NCBI RefSeq assembly: GCF_000497045.1
Contig: NW_015961949.1
Location: forward strand, 62,001-126,000
Direction of reading: 5' to 3'
DNA from: Kalmanozyma brasiliensis GHG001
Lineage: Eukaryota; Basidiomycota; Ustilaginomycetes; Ustilaginales
Length of the DNA: 64,000 nucleotides
Below are positions 57,951-64,000 of the stretch, one piece after another. The number at the start of each line of letters is the position of its first letter. Within the stretch, counting starts at the first letter, position 1. Position numbers and translations under genes: made by a program. The notes under the pieces were generated by a model, which worked only from the letters and a program-made list of their open reading frames with translations, was not told the origin of the DNA and made no database searches.

Positions 57951-59204
57951 CTACAAGAGGCCCTGTTGCTTGAGAAAAGCCACCTCGGAATCGTCCAGCC
58001 AATCTTGCGCAGTCCGCTGCTTCTCTGCCGGATCAAACAAGCCGCGAGGAATCAATTCACCACCGCCGCTACCACTATTACGAGCCTTTGGTCCGACAGC
58101 ATACCTCGATTTGACCACTTTGATCTTTCCAGCCCCTCCCTCTCCCTGATGTGAGATGCTTCCGAGTTTCATTCGCATGCCTAGCGGATCATTCTTCCTC
58201 TCCCCGCTTCCCTCGCTCGCATTGCCCATCGTATGAGTGTCGATCAGCAGCAAAGGCACGTCGGCTAGGAGTCTCCCGTACAGTCGTCGTTGCGCTCGAG
58301 GTCGCGAGTAGTCTTTCGGATGCGATGACCATCCGTGCTGCCGCAGCGCACGTTTGCGGTGCTCGCTCGAATCCATATCGGATCGATAATGGTCCACCTT
58401 TTGCCGAGCGCCACTGAGCCATTGCGCATTGTCTCTCTTCCGGCTACCTCGAGATGGCTTGCCTCGAGCTTTCGCTTCGAGATGAGCAACGATGCTTCCG
58501 TCTGTCCCTCCTTCTGCCGCAGTAAACGACACGACGTCCAGCGGGACGAGCACCTTCCTCAGATACGTTTTGACAAATTTCTTGCTCGCATTGGCGACCC
58601 TCCTTCTGCTTATCGCTTTGCCGAACAGCTTGACCAGCGCGTCGTCTTCTGCGGGCAGGAAAGGCGGTGGAGGTCTCCGCATCAGATGCTCCTTACTCTT
58701 GACCGCCGCACCATCCATGCTCGATGGGCTCGTCAGCAGCGTCTGCAGCACCGGCGAAAAGTCTTTCCTCCGCAAACGTTTCTCGTATTTTTGCTCTTTT
58801 GCTGCAGAGGATGGAGTGGGTGAGAGATCGCCCAGAACGTCACGTCGGAGCTTGCCGGTGCGAGCATAGGCGAGCGAGAGGGAGCGTTGCACGCTGTGTT
58901 CCCAACCAAAATTGGCGTCCGCGAGGTGACGACGATGCGCTTTGGCGCGGAGAAGACGCTTCACTGCTGTCGAGGGTGGCCATTCCTGCGAGGAAGCCGG
59001 CTCCGAGGTCGAAGGTGTCAAAAGGGGCTCGAGATTCTTGCGTGCCAGGTATCGATGCGAGGAGAAGAGAATCGGGTCATCGAAAGTGCAAGAGAGGAGG
59101 CGCGCTTGCCGCAAAATGGTGCGATACAGGTGCTTGAGCCCTTCAGCCGTCGAAGTTGATGCTGATAGTAGGCTCGCGGATGCTGTTGATGTTGACGCCA
59201 ACAT
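57951..59204 (-). CDS. LYR-motif (Complex1_LYR-like) protein with long C-terminal extension
   Basis: A 417-residue protein with an N-terminal LYR helix. LYR lies at residues 26-28 (GLKHLYRTILRQA), followed by a Phe-containing helix and HRYLARKNL, the layout of mitochondrial LYR proteins. These bind acyl carrier protein and help Fe-S or complex assembly. The rest is basic (RRKDF, KAHRRHLADANFG, RAQRRLYGRLLADVPLLLID), and the C-terminal end is YSRPRAQRR... to DDSEVAFLKQQG. It resembles the fungal Cup1-like LYR group that carries long basic tails, possibly mitoribosome-related; this is inference. The frame is open upstream to 59393, but the 59204 ATG places LYR at the usual distance from the N-terminus and leaves 216 bases to the divergent PKR1. 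Confidence 0.75.
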   Translation of the reverse strand: MLASTSTASASLLSASTSTAEGLKHLYRTILRQARLLSCTFDDPILFSSHRYLARKNLEPLLTPSTSEPASSQEWPPSTAVKRLLRAKAHRRHLADANFGWEHSVQRSLSLAYARTGKLRRDVLGDLSPTPSSAAKEQKYEKRLRRKDFSPVLQTLLTSPSSMDGAAVKSKEHLMRRPPPPFLPAEDDALVKLFGKAISRRRVANASKKFVKTYLRKVLVPLDVVSFTAAEGGTDGSIVAHLEAKARGKPSRGSRKRDNAQWLSGARQKVDHYRSDMDSSEHRKRALRQHGWSSHPKDYSRPRAQRRLYGRLLADVPLLLIDTHTMGNASEGSGERKNDPLGMRMKLGSISHQGEGGAGKIKVVKSRYAVGPKARNSGSGGGELIPRGLFDPAEKQRTAQDWLDDSEVAFLKQQGLL

Positions 59205-59420
59205 CACATATCGAGCAGCTGCCGTGAAGGCTTGCTGTTGGGGAGGAAGAAGAAGAGGAGCAAACTGCGAAAGCGAGCTGTCATGCTTTGCTGGACCCTG
59301 GATTTTTTCGACCGACTTCCGCGAAACGGCTCGAGAAGAACACGCAACACCCTTGCACCCTTTATGCATCTTCTTGACCGTTCCCTTGCCCACGACCTCT
59401 CACAAAAGCTCGAGCCCAGC

Positions 59421-59820
59421 ATGTCGACGTCTACAACACCAGCGCCAGCATCTCAAAATGCACCAACGTCGTTCTGGGAAGGCCTCTTCCACTCGGTCTT
59501 CACACCAGAATACAACACGATCCCACAACGAATCATGAACTTTTCCTTCTACGGCCTCTTCGTCGTGCTCTTCGTTCTGGTCTTCCTGACCAACTACAAC
59601 CCACACGTCATCGCGCTACTCACCATGGCTGTAGGGCTGTGGATGAGCGTCAACTGGTAAGTCGTACGTGCGCTCATTATGAGCCGGAAGGACAGCTGCT
59701 GATCACCGCCTTTGTCGATTTGCGGACGACAGGTTCATGAAGGAGCTCGCAAAGATGCCAGCCTCGAGCAGGGACATCCAGCAGATGCCGACGACGGAGG
59801 AGACCAAGAAGAACCTTTGA
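59421..59820 (+). CDS. PKR1: Pkr1-family V-ATPase assembly factor
   Basis: Small ER membrane protein needed for assembly of the V-ATPase Vo sector. Exons 59421-59656 and 59733-59820 join at phase 2 (TG|G, Trp79) to 107 residues; yeast Pkr1 has 122. The family motif FWEGLFHSVFTP lies near residue 19, and two hydrophobic helices follow (NFSFYGLFVVLFVLVFLT and HVIALLTMAVGLWMSVNW). After the splice comes FMKELAKMP and a short acidic/basic tail ending TEETKKNL. The 76-nt intron has donor GTAAGT; retention would stop translation right after Trp79, deleting the tail. Convergent with the dynein gene (180-base gap). Confidence 0.9.
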
Positions 59821-60000
59821 TGATCTTCCCGTACGCCTTCAGCACGTTGGCGACCCAACGCCATCGCGAAAATCGTCACACAGATACCCTCACAATACAC
59901 ACCATGCATCGTCTCACACATCTGACCGCCGATCATGGCATCACGACCGCAGCGATCGTCTACATTGCAGTACACCCTCACGTGCCTCGAGACACAGCTG

Positions 60001-62163
60001 CTACTGTTTCGTCGAAGAAGGCGGGTCCTTCCTAGGAGTCGCGGTCGACGTCGTCCTCAACCTGTCCACCTTGGGCGACCCGACTCCCTTGTCCTTCTGC
60101 AGCAGCGACTGGAAGAAGCTGTGTAGCACCTCGGACTGCTTTGGTGCGCCGGGCGAAGTCGTTCCCGAGTTGACGGCCGGACTCGTTGGGCGGCTGCTCC
60201 TATCGCTGCTACTAGTCATGGCTGCTACGGCGGCTGCCGCTGCTGCGGAGGTCGACTCGCGCTTGGATGACGAGTTGCTGCTTTCGAGTCGAGGCCGCGT
60301 CGCTGGGGTAGCAGGTTCCGTCTGGCCTGATGCGGCTGCAGAGGCGGTGTCCGACTTGCCATCGCGCGACATGTATTTTTCGACTGATGGCAAACCTGCG
60401 CTGGACCCAGTCATGGGACCGACCACGCCTCGCTTGCTGAACTTGGACTTCGGGTCGGGTTCTTTTTGCAATGTCGCATGGTGTTGGCCGAGGAACGTCT
60501 GCTCGTCCGGGATGCGCACCTTGTTGGCCGTATCCTTGCCCGCTGGTGCCGCCTCCCAGTCTGCAACAATGTCCTCGTACAGCTTCATCGCCGACTGAAC
60601 CTCGTCGCCACCATTAGCTTCCGATGACACATCGCCTCTCTGATTTGCTTGAACTTCCTTCTCGAGCTGATCTTCGACCTCCTTCGTCTTTGGAAGATTG
60701 CGAGACCTTCGGAGCCTTTCGATTTCGCAGTCGGTGTCCCAGCCTCGTGTCATGCTGCGACTATCAAACGTCTCTCGTAGCGCCTTGATCTTGCCCCAGC
60801 TGTCCCAGCCTGCAGGTACGAGTAGGGTGTCGCGATCCGTGGTCGATGCTCGATACGGGAAGCCGAAGCTGGCGACGCCTCCCGCTGCTGCACTGTTCTG
60901 TGCTGTCGCTCCATTGCTCTGTTGCTGTGGCTGCTGCGATGAAGCTATCGACGGCGTGAAGAGGCGATGCAGGAGGTAGGAGCGCAGGATATCGATCGAT
61001 TGCGCACGCGTGGACGAAGTGTAGAATAGCGCAGCTCCGTACCTCATGCAGATGGTTCGGAGGACTTGCTGGATGTAGTCGAACTGCTCCTCTTTGAAGT
61101 CCTTATCGCGTTCGAGGCGCGGGATGGCATCTGCCTTGGTGCACACTATGACGATCGGGATGCCGAGGTTGTCCGTGAGGGTGCCTTCTGCGAGAGGGTT
61201 TGCGTCTGCGCCATCGAGCTGCACACTGACGGTGGTGATGGGCGCAGGCATCGTGTCGGTCTGTGGCGATGTTGCGGATCCATCCGCCTGTGACGTTGTC
61301 GCGACGCTGCTGGACTCGGTCGACTTTTGCGCAGGCTCGACGTACGCCCTGATGTACGCCTCGAGACGCTCCTTCATCTCGTCGAGCGCGGCTCTGGTCT
61401 TGGACCACTTTGCATCGCGCTGCTCTTGTGATGAGAGCGCACCATCGGCTGCACCGTCGACGAGCTCGTGCAGAACGCTGAGCCAGTTGCGCAGCTGCTC
61501 GAGGAACGTCCACGGTTGCTCCCAGTCAAGCAGAATGACCACGATCGAGTCTTTGAGAGATTCGATGGAAGGCTTCGACGCAAACGCACGATTTGAGGGA
61601 GCGGAAGAAGCGGAAGCTGAGCCGGAAAGGGTCGCCGAGGCGAGCGCTGCCATCACCGATGATGCCTCCTTCTCGCTGGACCCGAGATTGGGCTCAGGGA
61701 AGGCACACGGCAAGAGCGAGGTGTACGCAGGCTCGGATGAGTGAAGGGTATAGGCGCCGACCCTTGCCACAATCTCGTCCCTGTCCTTTTCGTCGCCGAC
61801 ATCAAAGTATGCGTATGCCAAGCCGAGATTGCGCGACGCTATTGACGATTTGGAGGTCGATGCTGCATTGCTTGGATCCAGAGCGGGAAGATATGATCTA
61901 CCGCTGATGAGGCCAACGGGCGAGGTGGAAGCCAGTGCAGAGAGAAGCGTCGTCTTTCCGGACTTGGGCTCGCCAAGCAGAATTAGGTTTTTTGCTGAGA
62001 TGGCCTTGGAGTTGTTGACGCTATTCAAGATGCTGGACCACAGGTCTTGTTCTGGGGTTGCTGTGTCCGTTGCTGAAGGCTTGAGCGACGAGTCGTTGGA
62101 GACATCAAGCGCCTGAGTCGAGCTGCCGGCTCGCGCCCTAGCGGCCGATGCGGACGAATCCAT
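60001..62163 (-). CDS. Cytoplasmic dynein light intermediate chain
   Basis: A 720-residue dynein LIC, the subunit that binds the dynein heavy chain and links to cargo adaptors for minus-end microtubule transport. The Ras-like domain starts near residue 56 with ISAKNLILLGEPKSGKTTLLSAL (P-loop GEPKSGKT). It continues with IVVILLDWEQPWTFLEQLRNWL and the LGIPIVIVCTKAD (G4-like) segment, then DYIQQVLRTICMRYGAALFYTS. The C-terminal ~250 residues are Ser/Thr/Pro-rich and disordered. They include a helix (SEVLHSFFQSLLQKD, about 685-700) that matches the position and hydrophobic character of the adaptor-binding LIC helix. Single exon. Divergent from the inhibitor-2 gene. Confidence 0.93.
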   Translation of the reverse strand: MDSSASAARARAGSSTQALDVSNDSSLKPSATDTATPEQDLWSSILNSVNNSKAISAKNLILLGEPKSGKTTLLSALASTSPVGLISGRSYLPALDPSNAASTSKSSIASRNLGLAYAYFDVGDEKDRDEIVARVGAYTLHSSEPAYTSLLPCAFPEPNLGSSEKEASSVMAALASATLSGSASASSAPSNRAFASKPSIESLKDSIVVILLDWEQPWTFLEQLRNWLSVLHELVDGAADGALSSQEQRDAKWSKTRAALDEMKERLEAYIRAYVEPAQKSTESSSVATTSQADGSATSPQTDTMPAPITTVSVQLDGADANPLAEGTLTDNLGIPIVIVCTKADAIPRLERDKDFKEEQFDYIQQVLRTICMRYGAALFYTSSTRAQSIDILRSYLLHRLFTPSIASSQQPQQQSNGATAQNSAAAGGVASFGFPYRASTTDRDTLLVPAGWDSWGKIKALRETFDSRSMTRGWDTDCEIERLRRSRNLPKTKEVEDQLEKEVQANQRGDVSSEANGGDEVQSAMKLYEDIVADWEAAPAGKDTANKVRIPDEQTFLGQHHATLQKEPDPKSKFSKRGVVGPMTGSSAGLPSVEKYMSRDGKSDTASAAASGQTEPATPATRPRLESSNSSSKRESTSAAAAAAVAAMTSSSDRSSRPTSPAVNSGTTSPGAPKQSEVLHSFFQSLLQKDKGVGSPKVDRLRTTSTATPRKDPPSSTKQ

Positions 62164-62689
62164 AACGATGACAGAGACCCGTGACTAGCGTACCAAAAGC
62201 AAAGATGAGTTGGGATGAAGGGTGCGAAGCGGGACCGACGAAAGCAACACTTTGATGTCCAACCCGCGCAACACGTCGAGGTGCGTGTTGGCTTTCCTCG
62301 CTTTCAGGGAAAAGTAACAGGCAGGGATCGGCCGATCTGTCCCAAAACTGAGACCGATCTGCAAAAAGCTTTAAAAATCAATTGTATCCGCGACTTTCGA
62401 AAGCTTAATTTTGAAACAACTAAAAAGGAGGCACCCGATCGTAGCATCCGTCTCGCTCTGACAGCTGCTTCTGCTGCTGCTGAGTCGTGCTCACACACGG
62501 ACCAGCTGCCCCATTTCCTCCACACAGGCGGCTAGCAGCTGTGTTCCATCCTCGATGGCTCGTCCTTCACATCCACCACCTTAATCGCAGCGAACACGGT
62601 CCACAGCCTCGATCTGCACAACAGACCAGCTCATCACGAATTACACGCTCACCGGCACATTCCTCTAAATCGGTTTCCCGTCAAGCTCA
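62164..62689. promoter_or_regulatory. divergent intergenic region dynein LIC/inhibitor-2
   Basis: A 526-base head-to-head gap that must contain both promoters. It includes an AT-rich stretch at about 62340-62430. No specific element identified. Confidence 0.4.
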
Positions 62690-63538
62690 ATGATGTCAAG
62701 TCCTCGACACTCGCCGCCCCCCTCCGCCGCGGCTCCCAAGCCAAAGGGCATCCTCAAGAATTCTGCTGAACGCAGACCATCTCAGGGCGAGGCGCTCAGC
62801 CAGGACGATGACGCAAACAGGCTGCAATGGGACGAAACCAATCTGACACTCCACGAGATCGAGCGCGAGCAGCAGGAGGCTCGCATGAAGATCGACGAGC
62901 CCAAGACGCCATTTGTCCACGGCACATCGCTCAATCCTGTTGGCGACGAAGACATGTTTGAGCTTGACGGTGCTGCGCCAAGTACCAGCTCTGGAAGCCG
63001 TCGAAGCTCTTCAGCAGCCGATCAGCTCGCCGCCAACACATCCGCCAATGCAGGGCGTGCACCTGGCGAAGGCCTAGGTCTCGCCGTCGGACTCGACGCG
63101 GCAGACTTGGCCAACGGAATGGGCGGAACGGCCTCAGGATCTGAAGGACAAGTGAGACCCGGCTCAGCCAGGTCGACATCACGTTCGCCGTCCTTCTCGC
63201 TGCCGCCCAAGAGCCCCTCTTCGCGCCGATCCAGCTCGCGCTCTGCCACTGCCGCTGCTGCTGACGATCAGAGGAGTGACGTCCGACAGCAAGCTCACGA
63301 CATGGACGTCGACGGTGCCGACGACGGCGCAGTAGAGGAAGAGGACGCTGATCCTGAGACACAAGCCAAGCACGCCGCCTTTGCTGCCAAGAGGAATCAG
63401 CACTACGGCAATGAGGCAGAAGCGATGAAGATTGCGGCTGCGCTCGCTGCGCGCGACGATGACGAGGACGAAGATGAGGAGGATGCAGGCGGTTTGCCTC
63501 CTGTTCCAAGCGTCCCCAACGGTACCGCTGCCAGGTGA
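62690..63538 (+). CDS. Protein phosphatase 1 inhibitor-2 (Glc8-like)
   Basis: A 282-residue inhibitor-2 (IPP-2/Glc8) that binds and modulates the PP1 catalytic subunit. The three family motifs are present: KGILKN near the N-terminus (residues 19-24), LQWDETNLTLHEIEREQQE with downstream KIDEPKTPFVHG (the Thr in PKTP is the GSK3/Cdk-type regulatory site), and the HYNE-type element FAAKRNQHYGNEAEAMK. The HYGN spelling replaces the usual HYxxE tyrosine context only slightly. A long Ser-rich disordered insert separates the second and third motifs, and the C-terminus is highly acidic. Two tandem ATGs (62690 and 62693) open the frame; either could be used. Confidence 0.92.
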   Translation: MMSSPRHSPPPSAAAPKPKGILKNSAERRPSQGEALSQDDDANRLQWDETNLTLHEIEREQQEARMKIDEPKTPFVHGTSLNPVGDEDMFELDGAAPSTSSGSRRSSSAADQLAANTSANAGRAPGEGLGLAVGLDAADLANGMGGTASGSEGQVRPGSARSTSRSPSFSLPPKSPSSRRSSSRSATAAAADDQRSDVRQQAHDMDVDGADDGAVEEEDADPETQAKHAAFAAKRNQHYGNEAEAMKIAAALAARDDDEDEDEEDAGGLPPVPSVPNGTAAR

Positions 63539-64000
63539 TCTGCACAAGCTCAGCTACGATAGTGGCAGAATTCCCTCACAGCGTGCCACAAGTGTATCAT
63601 ACTTTCTTGCACAATTGCATTCTTTTTGTAAAACCTTTTGGATCAGCGCAGGCCCGTCAGTGCTTCACGCTTGTGGATCTGAATATGGACTCTGGTACCT
63701 CTGTCTCCTGTAACTGTCACTGCGAATGCGGTTGTCATCGTCTGTGATTGTGACTTGCCAGCGTGTCTCTTGGCCAGGCGTCAACGGCTGCGAAGTGTCA
63801 CAATGTGGAGGAAAGTGGGAAAAATAAGCAGCAGCAGAGCCACTATCTGAAAGTGCTGAGTTCCGGTCCGCACGTTGTGGGCTGCAAGCCGCGAGCCAGA
63901 GCGGTTGTTTGCCTTTGCCTGCGTGTGGCCAATCACTCTCGACCCTTAAATTTCGGTTTTGTCTCTTCATTTTTTCTTTTTCCTACAGCTAGCGGAGCAC
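63539..64000. other. intergenic, right edge
   Basis: About 460 bases with no supportable gene; 3' flank of inhibitor-2. The final ~50 bases are T-rich and end with a polypyrimidine CTACAG acceptor-like sequence, which could be the leader of a gene beyond the window. Confidence 0.4.

Noticed and set aside
1..64000. Transposons, CRISPR arrays, prophage or recent horizontal transfer
   Set aside because: No transposase, reverse transcriptase, long terminal repeats, regular spaced repeats or bacterial operon features. All recognised genes are ordinary fungal families.

Overview
The window reads as a gene-dense stretch of nuclear genome from a basidiomycete fungus. The best fit is a smut (Ustilaginomycotina, Ustilago/Sporisorium-like). 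This rests on long, mostly intronless, GC-rich reading frames, the short introns (68-186 nt, GTRNGT donors) where they occur, the fungal gene families, and the absence of operons or ribosome-binding sites. The genus is an inference from overall character; no similarity search was possible. I support 29 protein-coding genes and find no convincing tRNA, rRNA, transposon, CRISPR array or prokaryotic feature.

Layout. 0.8-12.3 kb: RFC1 clamp-loader large subunit (-), Rgp1 Golgi GEF subunit (+), a steryl-ester-hydrolase-like lipase (-) and a BET double-bromodomain protein (-). 13.7-24 kb: an unassigned membrane/coiled-coil protein (+), fructosamine-3-kinase (+, nine exons), a short Tom1/HUWE1-type HECT ligase (-) divergent from a UBE2W-type E2 (+), and ferrochelatase (-). 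24-33.6 kb: a synaptobrevin-type v-SNARE (-, six exons), a MAPEG membrane protein (+), a zf-4CXXC_R1 (CDCA7-class) protein (-), a Dbf2/Sid2 kinase (-) and kinetochore Spc25 (+). 34-41 kb: an unusual RNase Z-thiamine pyrophosphokinase fusion (+), Fap7 adenylate kinase (+), a Cdc11-type septin (-) and a nitronate monooxygenase (-). 41.6-54 kb: Naa38 (NatC) (+), an unassigned helical protein (-), a nitrilase (+), a full-length ABCA-type ABC transporter (+), a DUF676 lipase (+) and a disordered unknown protein (-). About 4 kb without a confident gene follows (54.0-57.95 kb). 58-63.5 kb: an LYR-motif protein (-), Pkr1 (+), dynein light intermediate chain (-) and protein phosphatase inhibitor 2 (+).

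Most genes are unrelated housekeeping functions. Possible functional neighbours are the divergent E2/HECT pair, the divergent Dbf2/Spc25 mitotic pair, and the nitronate monooxygenase/nitrilase/ABC transporter neighbourhood.

The most unusual items are three. First, one uninterrupted reading frame joins a complete tRNase Z domain to a complete thiamine pyrophosphokinase domain. Second, the fructosamine kinase gene appears to need a 3-nt microexon to restore a conserved active-site Asp-Pro. Third, the v-SNARE gene has all five introns in phase 1, including a 12-nt microexon inside its membrane anchor. All splice models were derived by eye from consensus sites, reading frame and family conservation.
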